Shown here piece after piece: positions 35,176 through 46,669 of a stretch of 64,000 nt of DNA. This DNA comes from Aedes albopictus (taxonomy: Eukaryota; Arthropoda; Insecta; Diptera; Culicidae), in NCBI RefSeq assembly GCF_035046485.1, contig NC_085136.1, positions 328,750,227 to 328,814,226 on the forward strand. Direction: 5' to 3'. Position numbers and translations under genes: made by a program. The notes under the pieces are model-generated. The model did not search any database. It was given only the letters and a program-made list of their open reading frames with translations, and was not told the origin of the DNA. The stretch's first letter is position 1. Each line of letters opens with the position of its first letter.

Positions 35176-36320
35176 TCAGGGGGTATCAGAAGGCCGGCTC
35201 CAGAGGCACGTTGTCCTCCATTTGGGACATTTGTGCCATCGCCATACATATGAGCCTATTTCATCATTTACCTGAAGAAGAATGGGACAAGGGATGGGAA
35301 TTAGGAAAGAGAAAGGTGCTGAAATAGGAAGGGGTGCCCTAGAAGAGGGAATGAACGCATAAGCGCAACGAGAGCTCATGGCCCATACCACAACGGATTT
35401 AATGAATACCCTGAAAAGAAAACGCGTAAAGAGAGCGTATAGCTCATTACAGGTAGCTTGTGACGTCATGCGACTTTCAATATGACATTGAAAGGCACGT
35501 CATCGAAACCATCCTCAATATTCAAGAAATCACCCAAGCAAAAACTACATTTGAGCAAGTGCTTTCTTGAAAACGTATACAGCTTTGTGTAAAAGAGTCA
35601 CTGTGGACATCCCAAATTAGAAAGCATGTGAATTCACATGAATAGGCATGTTAGCCAGACGAACATCACAGATGTGATAATCGACAATGCGTTTCAAGCA
35701 TTTCAGAAAGAACGAGGTAATCAGATAAATCTGGAACTCATTCCTTCTTTACACAACGTACACTCCCTTTCGGGATAAAACTATGGAGTAGTTTCATGCC
35801 ATAAAAATACCCAATAAAAAACTACAAGAGTTCAAAACATGTTTGAAAAACTCAAATCCCTCTGGAGAAAAATAGGACAAAACCCCATTTACTCCTAGAG
35901 ATTTGAAGTAAGCAGAGCTTTTTAGTGCCCACTAAATCGATTCTATAACTACAATACTCGGAGCAGAAGCTAGAGATTCGTAGCAAAAGACTGGTTTATC
36001 CGAAGATATTTTGAACTTGAACAGATTAGAGTTCCATTCAGGAATACCTCTTGTGGTCCGCACAGAACGCAGCGGACAAGCTTCTTTCAAAGCAGTAGTT
36101 ATGGTATACCACAAGGAACACGTTGTAGTAACAAAACCACAATAAAGCTCTCTTGGAGTAGCAATGGTAGCAAGTTATCCATAAAATGTGGTCGCAACCA
36201 CTTACTACAGGTTCCCTTGTTTGTTGAGCAAGGACGCCTGAATACGCAAAGTTTGCGAAGGAACACTCAAGAATGCAAAGAAGGCCAAATGGAGACTCTT
36301 CATCTGACACATGCTAATCA
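35176..36320 (-). pseudogene. Non-LTR (Jockey-like) retrotransposon remnant
   Basis: The minus strand gives the endonuclease-to-RT linker at 36110-35930 (TALKEACPLRSVRTTRGIPE), where a Cys-Pro-Leu block precedes a Trp-Asn-containing segment. A reverse-transcriptase stretch with AYFKSLGVNGVL and GFEFFKHVL follows near 35900-35790. Further scraps, such as STVTLLHKAVY-like residues near 35570, run down to 35180. Frame shifts and stops occur throughout and no YxDD survives in frame. Old, dead insertion next to the TTTCAG minisatellite. Confidence 0.6.
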
Positions 36321-36400
36321 GTCAACTCATGACAAATTCTGCTCATGCAGAGTTAGGTTAGGTGCAATTCTATGTTAAGTTATCCATGAACTGTACTACT

Positions 36401-37137
36401 TAGGGATGTAGTACCGGTAGTACCGGTACCGAAAATACCGGTATTACCGACCAATTTTTGGTACCGAAATACCGGTACTGACTGAGCATTGGTACCGGTA
36501 CTTTCGGTACCGCGAAATCTCTCCCGAAGTACTGAAATCCGATCATTAGTATAGCCAATATACAATGGAAACATTTAAAACCAAGTACTTTGACAAACAA
36601 ACATTTTATATATGCAACAATTCTGCAAATCCAGGGTATCATAGCAATGATTATGGTTTGATAAACGTTGAATGGTGGAATTGGATTTACTTGCTTAAAA
36701 TAACATTTGTTAGATCAGGGTTTCTTGTTATTTCTTCAGTTTTTATAATCCGTTCACCTTGCAGCTATTTGATTTTTGTACATGGTAGGTTGTTCCTGTT
36801 TCATTTTAAGCTGACCAAAATACTGCTTGTGAAACTGCACAGAAGTTAAACAATAGCTCCAAAATAAGTTTTATGCAACTAATTACATACTTTCTATCCT
36901 TTTTATTTATCTATAATTTTTGTTTAATTTATTGTTTTCTGGATAGCTTTTATGACATCCCTGAAAACCGTAATTCTCAAATGCCTGGTAAATTATTGAT
37001 TTTCTGTGCAAAGTAGATTACTCTTCATTTGAGTGAAAAATTTTCCAGTACCGGTAATTTACCGGTACTACCGGTACTGTAAGCCCCAGTACCGAAATAC
37101 CGGTACTCACCAAAAGTGGTCGGTACTGCTACCCCTA
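36401..37137. mobile_element. hAT-like element with ACCGGTA-rich ends
   Basis: Left end TAGGGATGTAGTACCGGTAG and right end, inverted, TAGGGGTAGCAGTACCGACC. Both end regions (36401-36530 and 37045-37137) are packed with the palindromic word TACCGGTA. Flanks GTACTACT and GCAGTAAT agree at only 5 of 8, so the duplication is weak. The interior is AT-rich without a transposase. Confidence 0.6.
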
Positions 37138-37139
37138 GC

Positions 37140-37860
37140 AGTAATCCATCAAACTGAAGCATCTCCAATTTATGTTTGAGCTACTTCAGATGATATAGAT
37201 GATATAGAGCTTGCTTGAAGGCATCCATAAGGAAAGGTTGAAACAGACTGTTAACCTTATTCTAAAATATAGCATGCTCGAGGCACGACACTTCATTTAT
37301 AATGAAAGAAGCAAAATTGGGTTCACAAGATAACCTATATAGAAGTTACCCTAAGAAAATGATTTTTTTTTTAAGTAGAGCCATTTGGGCTACACACGCT
37401 TTTTACGCTGAAAATTGATCTGATGTTTCCTAGCTGTAGCCACTACCCAAACTAGACAGGATTACACTCTTCACAACCACAGCACAAAAAGGAAACATCA
37501 ACGACAAACCAAATCGGTGTCAATTTTTCGACAGGCCTATATGATTGTGATATTTTGCTTTTTTCAATTTTCTCCGTTTTGGTTTGACATTGTTGTTTTC
37601 CAACCGGCTACACGGGAGCGAAATGAAAAAGGTAGTCACACTCGCACGCAACGTGCTGAAAACGAGAGCTAACAGCATAACCTGTCAGCATGAGTTGTGC
37701 GTTGATGATTGAAAAAGAAACTTGGTTAGGTCACTCACGAATGGAGCTCTCGGACTCTGTCAGTTCTCACATAGCGAAACTGATAACGATCAACACCACA
37801 ATCATTCATTTTCGACAGAAAAACATGCGCTGAGAGTGATACTTAGCAGCCATGGTACCA
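37140..37860. other. No gene identified
   Basis: AT-rich spacer; no recognised feature. Confidence 0.3.
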
Positions 37861-38420
37861 AGTGATCACACGGGAATTTTAAGGGGTACCATGAAGTTTC
37901 CAATGCGTTCAAAGGGGTCTCAGGGTTGTCGCAGTGGCGTTTCAGGTAGTTTTATGGGGTACCAGGAGATCTCAAGGGTGTTTTAAAGGAAACCCGAGGG
38001 GTTACAGGGGATACCAAGAGATCTCATGGGTGTTTCAAGGGAATCCCAGAGGATTCCAGGGAATACCATAAAGCTTCAGGGGCGCTCAAGAGGGTCTAAG
38101 GGTAATCTCAGGGGTATTTTAGGGGGTCTCTGGGGCATTTCATGCAGATTAAAAATAGATCTGGAGATCTGAGGTGTATTTCAAAGGAGCTACCAGAGGT
38201 TTTCAGGAGACTGAGGTCGCAGAGGCATTCATGAGCGTCTCAAGGGGTACCAGGAGATCTCAGATGCGTTTTCAGTGGATTCCAGGGTGTTCGAGAGATT
38301 GAGAGGAGCTCTCAGAGGGCCTCAGGGGTGCTTCAAAGGATATCAGTTGCGTATCAGGGGACCTAAGGAGGCTTTATAGGGCCTTAGGAACGTTTCAAAA
38401 GGTGTTTACAGTTCCAGAGA
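37860..38420 (+). repeat. TTTCAGGGG/GATCTCAG minisatellite
   Basis: Same type as 34595-35175, with GGGGTACCAGGAGATCTCA-like units; it grades directly into the GGAATTCC type. Confidence 0.7.
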
Positions 38421-38960
38421 ACATCCAGAAAGTCTTAGAGGCTTTTCAAGGGCTCTCGGAAGGCTTCCGTCGGGAATATTGTCTGAGAATTCACCGGAAA
38501 TTCCCTCTGGATATACTGCCCGGAGTTCCTTCTGGAGGTTCCGCCAAGATTTTCCTTTGGAAATTTTCTCTCTCAAAGAGTTGTTTTTGGAAATTCCGTC
38601 AAGAGTCCCTTTTGGGGATTCCATTGAAGTTTGCTTTGAAGATTCCTCCAAGAATTTCCTATGCGGATTCCGCCATGGGTTCCCTTTGGGGGTTCCGCAA
38701 AAATTTTCTTGTATGGATTTCTTCAGAATATTCTTTTGAGGATTCCCCAGAAGTTCCTTCGGAATTTCGAATCGCGCATTCTCCAGCAGATCCGTTTGAA
38801 ATCTCTTCAGGAATTCAATCTGCGGATTCCTCCTGGAGTAACAGCTTGGATTTATTAGGATTTCTCCAATAGTTCCCACTGAAGATTCCTTCAGGAATTC
38901 ATTCTAAGGAATCCTCCTGAAGTTCTTCCCAGGACTTTCAGGAGGAGTTTCTGCTTGTAT
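38420..38960 (+). repeat. GGAATTCC-type degenerate minisatellite
   Basis: Units such as GGAAATTCCGTCAAGAGTCC and GATTCCTCCAAGAATTTCC. The long open frames on both strands (38402-38872 and 38406-38879) arise from the repeat. Confidence 0.65.
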
Positions 38961-39129
38961 TTAACCAAGAAGTCCCTTCTGGGTACACTGGAACGTCTTT
39001 TCATGCACATGGCTGGGACTGCATAAATTAAAAAAGTGCATAAATTGAAAACGGCTTTAAATGTGGGAAATTTATGCATAAATTAAGATTGGGCTTTAAT
39101 TAGAGAATCTAGTTCGCGAGAACAGGTCT

Positions 39130-39339
39130 TGCTCCTGGGCAGTTGAGGTGTGGCTGAGGGAGTTTCCAGAAAGTTCCCAGAGAGCCCAAAAAGGGGGTTA
39201 CAAGGGGCTTCAGGAGCGTTTTAAGGGGTTGTTTCGGAGAATTTGAGGAGCCTTTTAAGGCAATTCAAGAGATCTCAGGAGCCTTTAAAGGGCGTTGCAA
39301 GAGGTTTGAGGGGCGTTTTAAGGTATTTCAGAGTCTGCT
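39130..39339 (+). repeat. TTTCAG-type minisatellite (plus sense)
   Basis: Short plus-sense block that ends at a small palindrome, TTTCAGAGTCTGCTCTGAAA (39328-39347), where the sense reverses. Confidence 0.65.
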
Positions 39340-40050
39340 CTGAAACTTCCTGAAATGACTCAAAAATCCTCCTTAAACCCCCCGGGGACCCCATGTACCG
39401 CACCTGAGAAGCTCCGAACCCCCCCCAAAAACTCCACCATAACGCTTCCATAACGCCTCTGAATCCCACCAAAGAGGCTGTGAAACGTCCTGAAATGCCT
39501 CCAAAATCCCCCTTAGACCCCTTCGGACCCCATGTAACGCACCTGAGGGGCTCCAACCCCCCCCCGAAAACTCCTCCGTAACGCTTTCATAAAGCCTCTT
39601 AATTCCGCAGAAAATGCCCTGAAATGTCCTGAAATGGCTTTAAAATCCCCCTTAAACCCCATTGACCAACTGAGACCCCAAACCCCCCGAAAGCTCCTCC
39701 GTAACGCTTTCGTAACGCCCTTTAATTCCGCGGAAAATGCTCTGAAACGTCCTAAAATGGCTTCAAAATCCCCCTTAAACCCCGTCGGACCCCTATGTAA
39801 CGCACCTGAGAAGCTCCGAACCCCACGAAAACTTCTCCGTAACGCTTCCGTAACGCCTCTGAATAGCACCGAAAATTGTCTGAAACATCCTGAAATGACT
39901 CAAACATACACCTAAACCAAAACCCCCAAAAACGTCTCTGAAATCAGCCCAAAATGCTCTGAGACTTCCTTAAATGACTCCGAAACCCCCTTAAGACCCA
40001 CTCAGACCCCATGTAACGCACATGAGACCTTCGGAAACACCCAAAAACGA
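39340..40050 (-). repeat. 135-bp minisatellite, about five units (complement of 137-bp unit)
   Basis: CCATGTAACGCACCTGAG-type words recur at about 39389, 39529, 39791 and 40010, with one unit near 39660 lacking the word. Intervals are about 130-140 bp. Shared words CCGTAACGC, AAATCCCCCTTAAACCCC and CGGAAAATGCTCTGAAA are the complement of the unit in the foldback at 26876-27220. Confidence 0.82.
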
Positions 40051-40224
40051 ACCTGTAACCTTCCTTTGCTCTTCTCTGTAAACACCGCTTGGCCATCGTT
40101 GCAATAGCTCCCATCATTATTAAATATTCTTATACACAATATTGGCTCTGAGTAGCTTTCCTTTTTTATGCAGAGGATAAAAAAGTGCATAAATTAAAAG
40201 TGCACAAAAATAACACGAATAAAA

Positions 40225-40700
40225 AGAGGTTTTAGTGTATTCCCTTCTATTTCTGGAAATTACCGTTGGAAATTCCTCTTGGAGTTTCATCTGGAGATTG
40301 CAGAATATCAGTCTGAGAAATTCTCTAGAAATTCGTCTAGGAATTTCTCCATGAGTTCTTTTTGCAGGAATCCTCAGAATAAACTCCGAAAGCGATTTTT
40401 CAAATGAACTGGTAGAGAACATTGGCGAATCTAACTTTTTCGTTTTTTCAAACACACTCTCCTAAGCAAACACGAGAAAGATTAAAGAGGGTGCACTGGC
40501 ACTCCCTTTCATTCTGTTCTTTCTCGTGTTCATCAAGGAGGATGTCTGAGAAGAAAACACTAGATTCGTCAATGCTGAAGATCCCAAGAAGAAACCTCTG
40601 GAGTGTTTTCTAGAGGAGTTCTGAAGGAAGCTCCAAACGGTTTTCTGGGGGGAATCCCGCTGCATAAGGTCTTCTACAGGAGTTCTCTCTGGGGAATCCT
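40225..40700. repeat. Weak GGAATTCC-type repeat
   Basis: Scattered AGAAATTCGTCTAGGAATTTC-type units; poorly conserved. Confidence 0.4.
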
Positions 40701-41021
40701 CCAGAGATGTGATTTAAATTATGCTATCTGATCGCCCTTCTCCCTCAAGCAGCAACAGAAGATATCAACTTTTTGTTGGATGTTTTCATGCGGAAATGTT
40801 TCCTTATGAAAACAAATCAACCTTCCAAACCCAAGAATGGAACGATGAAATTGTTTTAGAATACCCAGGCTAAAGCTCAGCTGTCGTAAGAGACGAAAGA
40901 CCTGCAGGTTAGTGTTACTCTTCAAACCCAAATACACTCAACTGTCGCATACTTCGTCGCCGATTACAGCTGATCGGTATTAATCCTTATGCAGTTTACG
41001 TTGAGCAACCCTTTCTATCCC

Positions 41022-41098
41022 GTAGTTGATTTGTGGCTTAGTTAGCTAAGGCACCGTACTAGCGATACGGCGTCGGGGGTTAGAATCCCACCAGATAC
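41022..41098 (+). repeat. tRNA-like sequence with Ala(AGC)-type anticodon arm
   Basis: CCGTA-CTAGCGA-TACGG (41054-41070) is a perfect 5-bp stem with a 7-base loop and AGC in the anticodon position. The T arm GGGGG-TTAGAAT-CCCAC pairs at four of five positions. GTAGTTG and CAGATAC pair at five of seven. The D region is about six bases too long for a normal tRNA. An 11-T run follows at 41105-41115, as for a pol III terminator. Most likely a tRNA pseudogene or SINE head, not a working tRNA gene. Confidence 0.5.
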
Positions 41099-41115
41099 AA
41101 ACGGTTTTTTTTTTT

Positions 41116-43560
41116 CACACATAAGCTTTTGTGTTGAATTTTTCAAGTAAGTCGATCAAGTAACTGGGCTGAAGGTTTTGAATGGGAGATCTTGTAAATG
41201 AGCTCTGTCAGATTTTACCCTGTAGGTGTCTCAACAAACTTTCCCAAAGTTTGTTCAGAACTGTTTCAAAGAACTATTAAGAGCAAACTGAACATAGTAT
41301 TCAAAATGTTTCACGAGAATATCCCACAGTAGATCAATATCGATTAATGCTTGGAGCAATTTTTTTTTTTTAAGAACAGTTGTTTTTGGGAGGATAGGGC
41401 TTATGTCCTGTCTTGGTAATCCAGTACTGCTCGACGTCTTTACTGGTACGAAACTGATACTCCGATGTATACACTTTCATAAAAATTAAACATCCAGAAC
41501 GACTTTCAATTTCGGCTCGTTCAAAACCCTGCAACAAAATGCAATAATTCAAATATGAGCAACCGCCTGGGCGTCTTCCATTCTCTTATAACTTCGCCAC
41601 AATCTCCATTCACCCAAAAAAGGACACCAATCTTGATAACCATAAAGAAGAATCAAGCCCCCAAAACCATCCCACAGCACGCCACCAACGACCAGCATAG
41701 CAGAGTGAGCTCAAGTCACGGCCGAGACAGACACTGCTGAACCCATTCCCTGCATGCAAATACGCCCCAGCCCCGGCGGAGGACCGAAGAGCCTTGTCCA
41801 GCCCGTGAACTCCGGAGCCAACTTCAACTATACCCAGTATCCTAAGGAAGCGTCACCGGCCGCCGGCCGCCGGGTTTGTAGTTTTTCTTATTCTATTTTA
41901 ATTATGAAAATGTATTCAAATGTGCCGGAGAATATAAAGCGAAACAAATATTAAAAGAAATTTATGGGCGTCCTAGTCGACGTCGTCCTGGTCGTTGTCA
42001 TCGTCCTCGTCGGTGTGGTTCGTCCTTCCGTTTTGTGTCTCTGCGTGGTCTGGCGACGTTGGCGACGAGGACGACGACGACTATGGCCGTTGACGCTCTG
42101 TCGTTAGTGGCCGGGTGGCGGGTGAGGTTGGTGACCGGCGGCGTACAGGATGTTCCGGGGACTTGGTTTCTTTCTGTTGTTGAGAGGGTCACATGATGCC
42201 GTTGTCTATTTCAGCAGCGATGGATAACGATGGCCTTGCCCTTCTAGGCAAGATATGACATTCTATTGGCATCGGTTCTTGGGGGATTTGTCTTTAAGTG
42301 AAATGTATATATCACTAAACTTTTTTGTTTAGCGAATGCAAATTTCATCAAAGCGTAAGAATACAAGAAGTTTTCCGTTTCTTCTTGGCGTCAAATCGGA
42401 ACAAACCCGTTTTCTTAGCTTAGTGCGTTGATGGTGAGTTTGTTAGTTAGCTAAATTACCACAAGTTTTTTGTTTAGAAAAAAGTTCATGCTTTTTATTC
42501 TTTCATATTACGCTAGATTTAATCTCTGCTTGAAATATTACTACACTTGAAACTAATATGGCTTTGCGTGACCACCATTGCAAACAATGCAGCTCTTTCC
42601 ACTGAAATCACCACCTTCTCCCATTTCACGTCCCAACGGCATAGCCGGTAGCTAATTGCACCAGGTTTAATTTATTTCAATAACGTGACAAACCGATAAA
42701 ACCATTATGGTGCCATCGAAAAGACGCGGCTCGGCTCACATGGCAGCTATGGCACTTCACTAGAACCTGACCTGACCGCAACCCATTGTCACCAGCAACC
42801 CCGGAGATCAATTTCAATCCAACCGCCAACGATGGCCATCAATTCAAAATGATCACAAAAATTGATTTTATTGCTCTATCATCAACGTTGTTGACCCTCC
42901 ATCTCTCATCCAATAGCGGTGACACGGGGACGGGGGGATGCTTAATGAGCCTACAAACTCCATGCACACACGCTACGCATGAATTAAAATTAAAAAATAA
43001 TAAATTAAAACAAAACACATAATCTTTCGACATCCGCAGGCCATTAATTCAAACCAGCAGCAGCAGTGAACACCTGCAGCAATAATGCACAAATTCCTTC
43101 CTGTCGTCCATCGCATCGGTTCGGCACCTCCTCTGTCCTGACACATCTGTACCCCGCAACTGTAGCAACATTAACAACGACGGCAATTGCACTGAACACA
43201 TGGCCTCTTGCGCTAAACAGCAGCGCCGTAGCGCAGCACAGCGGCAGGAGCAAAACGGTACAATGTAAACATTTAATCGACTAATGCTAATTTGTGTGAT
43301 TCCGATAATAATAATAATGGCCGCCTCCACCTGGTCGTCGCTCGCGGCCACCGGGCGTCTTCGGTTCGGTAAGTTTCCGCACAGCCAAAGCTATTAGGTG
43401 CGAATCCTTTGGTGCCGGAACATTTGCGTTGTGCCATTAGTCTCAAGAGATCTTCATCGAATTTCAAAAGCATGCTTAGCTCCGATGAAGTGTCTTTTCT
43501 GAACTGAAATCGGAAGCTAGTGTAGAGCAACTTCTAGTGGAACACAGCCTACATCTACAC
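41116..43560. other. No gene identified; apparently low-copy DNA
   Basis: 41560-41870 and 41970-42230 are GC-richer than the surroundings (CGTCGTCCTGGTCGTTGTC; GCCGGCCGCCGG). 43040-43270 has CAG/CAGC-rich words. Open frames are short and unlike any domain I know. Possible intron or flank of a host gene. Confidence 0.3.
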
Positions 43561-43700
43561 TCCCAAGTAACATTTTGATGGCTAATCAGTCTTGAAAAAG
43601 TTTTGAGAACCGTCATAAAACCTTATACTTTTTATTTTGGTTTTATGATGGTTTTAAGAACCTCATCTAGTCTGTTTGACTAAAAAATGTAACTTAGGCT
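43561..43700. mobile_element. Foldback MITE, 140 bp
   Basis: Left CCCAAGTAACATTTTGATGG and right, inverted, CCTAAGTTACATTTTTTAG. Arms of about 60 bp remain complementary through GAGAACCGTCATAAAACC. Likely a small TIR element; duplication not clear. Confidence 0.7.
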
Positions 43701-44356
43701 GAGAAATTCCGAAAAGGTGGAGTCGGTGGAGAAATCTCTGGACGAATCACGGATGAAATCCTAGAGAAATTCCTGGAGTGACACTAGTGGTAATTTTTAA
43801 CAGTTTGCATTCTTTTCTTGTATTTTTTGTGTTTTTTTTTTCTTGAGATCTTTAAGGAATGTTTTGCATTTTTTTATGATTTCATTATTATTACCATTTC
43901 TTACTGCAATACTATGAATATCCTTGTTTTGAAAGATTTTTATGGCAGTAAACTTTAATCAAGAAGTCCCATTATAATTTTGCATACAAACTTTAGAGGC
44001 ACACATCTGTCAAACGAAGCATCGCACCAGGCCGCACTTGTTCATTCTGGCTTTTGCTTACTTTCAAAAAGAGGCAGCTTTTCCAAATCGAGTGCATTTG
44101 TTTGCTAATTTTCAAGATTGGTGCTCTTGAAAACGTGAATAGAAGTCTAAGTCGGCCATTGTGGTAGCCATATTTGTATTCTCTGATGTTTCTCCCTAAG
44201 GCTCGGAATATCCCATCCGGCGACAGGTAACTAGATTCCTGATCATATTGAACATTCAATATAATATCAGGATTTTTTCTGGAATTCTTGTATAGACTCC
44301 ACCATTGATCCCTTTTAGATTATTTTATACGAATTGACCCTTAAACAAAAGTACAT

Positions 44357-44496
44357 AGCGCACGAGTAACTTGCGGAAAGGCAAAGGATTTTTACTCATA
44401 TTTGTGTACGACCAGATCAGCTGATCCGGTGTTACACAAATTTGCGTGAAATCTTTTGTATTTTTGGTGCGCTGCGTGAAAGTTACTCCTTGCGCT
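44357..44496. mobile_element. Foldback MITE, about 140 bp
   Basis: AGCGCACGAGTAACTTGC at the left pairs with the inverse AGCGCAAGGAGTAACTTTC at the right. Inner parts AAAGGATTTTTACTCA and ACAAATTTGTG-like words also pair, around a central ATCAGCTGAT. No coding sequence. Confidence 0.7.
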
Positions 44497-44519
44497 GGGC
44501 ACATCGACTTTTCCGTGTA

Positions 44520-45997
44520 GCTGCAGAAACTTTTCTTAATAAATTTCTTGAGAAATTTCCAGAGGAACCTCCTGGAATTTCACCAAGATTTATTTTCTAG
44601 AAAACCCTCCACACTTAGGAAATTCCTCCATGGATTATTTCAGAAATCTTCAAGAGTATTCTTTCAGAAAACCATCGACAAATTCCAGACATTCGGATAG
44701 CGTTTTTTTAGAAAATCAAGAGTCTAGAATGTGTACACAAGTTTCAACAGATATTTCTACAAAAGAAAATTTACCAGAAATTTATCCAGAGATTTTTTTT
44801 CCAAAAAATTCTCCAGTGATTCCTCCAAAAATTTACGTAAGAAATTTTATAAAAAAAAAACCTTCTATGGATTCCTTCTAAAATTGTTCCATTGATAAGA
44901 AAGTTCATGAAATGCCTCACGCAAAAATTGTCCTGAAATTCATACAGAAATTTATCCAGGTGCCTTTGGGTATTCCTCCATGTATTTTCTGGGAAACTCA
45001 TAGACGATTTTTCAAAGATACATTTAGGAGTATCTCTAGATTTCTCTAAAAACTACTACAGAAATACTTTTGAAAATTTCTCAGGAGATTTAACATAAAT
45101 TTAAGTGTTTCTCTAGACATTGCTCAAGGATTTTCTTCAACCCTCACAAGATGTTAGGATGTTCGCACCACGTGTAGGGCATGTTTAGCGTGCCTGTCTG
45201 AGTCATATACAACATAGACCCAACATCCTACTAGGGTTGAACAATTTTCATTACTTCCTCACGGTATTCTTTCAGATAATCCATGAATTTTGATAAGGGA
45301 TTCCTTCCTCAAAATTCCAAATATATTCCTAAAAGAATCCCATCAAGGGTTTCTCAAGCAGTAGATCTAGATATTATTCAAGGATTTTTATAGCAATAAC
45401 TTCTTTCTTCAGGAATTTTATTGAGATTCTTTCAGATACTCATTCAGTGATTTTCGAAGAATATCCCCAGAGATTCAGAAGTTCCTCCATCGATTTTTAC
45501 AGAAACTTCTTCAGGAGTTCCTTCAGAAATTTTCCCAGAGACTCCTTCAGTAGCTTAAGGATTTTTTTTACAAATGTCTGTAAGAAATATCATCAGAAAT
45601 TCTTCTACATTTTGTTATCCTAAAGTTTTATTCAAAAATTCTTCCAAGGGATCCATCAGGCATTCCTTATAAAATTTTGCCAGGGGGCAACTGAAAAAAT
45701 CTAGAAACTTTATTTTTGGTACTGCTCCTGTGGTTCCTTTAGAAATATCTACTGAGATTCTTTCAGAGATTCCTTCTTGGGAAAGAATTGCCGGAAATAA
45801 CTTCTGGAAGGATTCTTTAAAAAAATTCTTGCAGAATATCTGAAGGTATAAGTGGACGAAAATCCCTGAAACATTTTCTTAAATAATTGCAAGAGGAATT
45901 TTCAGAGGAAACCCAGCAGAAATTTGAAACAAATCTGGAAAATTTCTTGAAGGTAGTCCCCGAAAAAAAAATCCGGAAGAATCCCTGAAGAAGGATC
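44520..45997. repeat. GGAATTCC-type degenerate repeats
   Basis: Loose units such as GGAAATTCCTCC and AGAAATTTCCAGAGG with strong divergence; interrupted at 45139-45238. Near 45700-45960 the sense reverses to GGAAGAATCCCTGAAG. Confidence 0.55.
45139..45238. mobile_element. Small TIR element, CAACCCT ends
   Basis: AACCCTCACAAGATGTTAGG at the left pairs, inverted, with AACCCTAGTAGGATGTTGGG at the right. About 100 bp. A related end is seen at 20060-20100. Confidence 0.55.
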
Positions 45998-46001
45998 TTA
46001 A

Positions 46002-46662
46002 CCCTTTATAAGGCCGAGAAAACTAGAAGAATTGTCAAAGCATACTTTTATGGAAATTATTATATACATGATCTCATGTACAAAACAATTTTTGTTTGAA
46101 AGAAACTCTCAAAAATCTAGGTGGCAATATAGTTGCCACTGCCCGTTCAGTCCAAAAATACTGGTGGCAATATAGTTGCCACTGCTTGTTTACCCCAAAA
46201 ACGAGCTTTTGAGGTGGCAATATAATTGCCACTGCCCGTTTAGGCCACCAGCGCTGGTGGCAATATTCTTGCCACTGCCCATTTAGGGTACTTCTCTTCT
46301 TTTAACTTCAACAAAAAGCCGGAAAAGAGATTTTAGAGTGGATTAGGGCTTAACCCATAGTTTAAACTGTGTAGTTCAACTCATGTCAACCCAAAATTCG
46401 ATTATTTCTTAAAATATTTACCAAATCTATAATTTTATAATAAGTTTAAGCTAATTTTCTTCACGTGGTCAAATTTAGCCATTTTTGAGACTACAAATGA
46501 CTCCTTAATTAAAGCTTTGTTTAGTACCAAAAAAAAAATACTAGGCGTTGCTAGTAATCCCAATTTTGCGTAAACAAAAAAAAAGTTCGAAATAAATTGT
46601 TATAAAACAGAAAAAAATACGAACAGTAGGTGGCAATATAGTTGCCACTGCCTTATAAAGGG
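46002..46662. mobile_element. piggyBac-like non-autonomous element, 661 bp
   Basis: Ends CCCTTTATAAGGC and the perfect inverse, next to TTAA on both sides (45998-46001 and 46663-46666). CCC termini plus TTAA duplication are the piggyBac pattern (inference). Five copies of a hairpin motif lie inside. No transposase frame. Confidence 0.85.
46120..46652. repeat. Five copies of GGTGGCAATATAGTTGCCAC hairpin
   Basis: Copies start at 46120, 46163, 46213, 46256 and 46629. Each has GTGGCAA and TTGCCAC separated by five bases, then usually TGCC. The last copy abuts the right terminal repeat. This could be a transposase-binding or hairpin module; function unknown. Confidence 0.9.
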
Positions 46663-46669
46663 TTAATGA

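Noticed and set aside
38402..38879. Overlapping 156- and 157-codon frames on opposite strands
   Set aside because: Both arise from the GGAATTCC-type repeat, which lacks stops in several frames.
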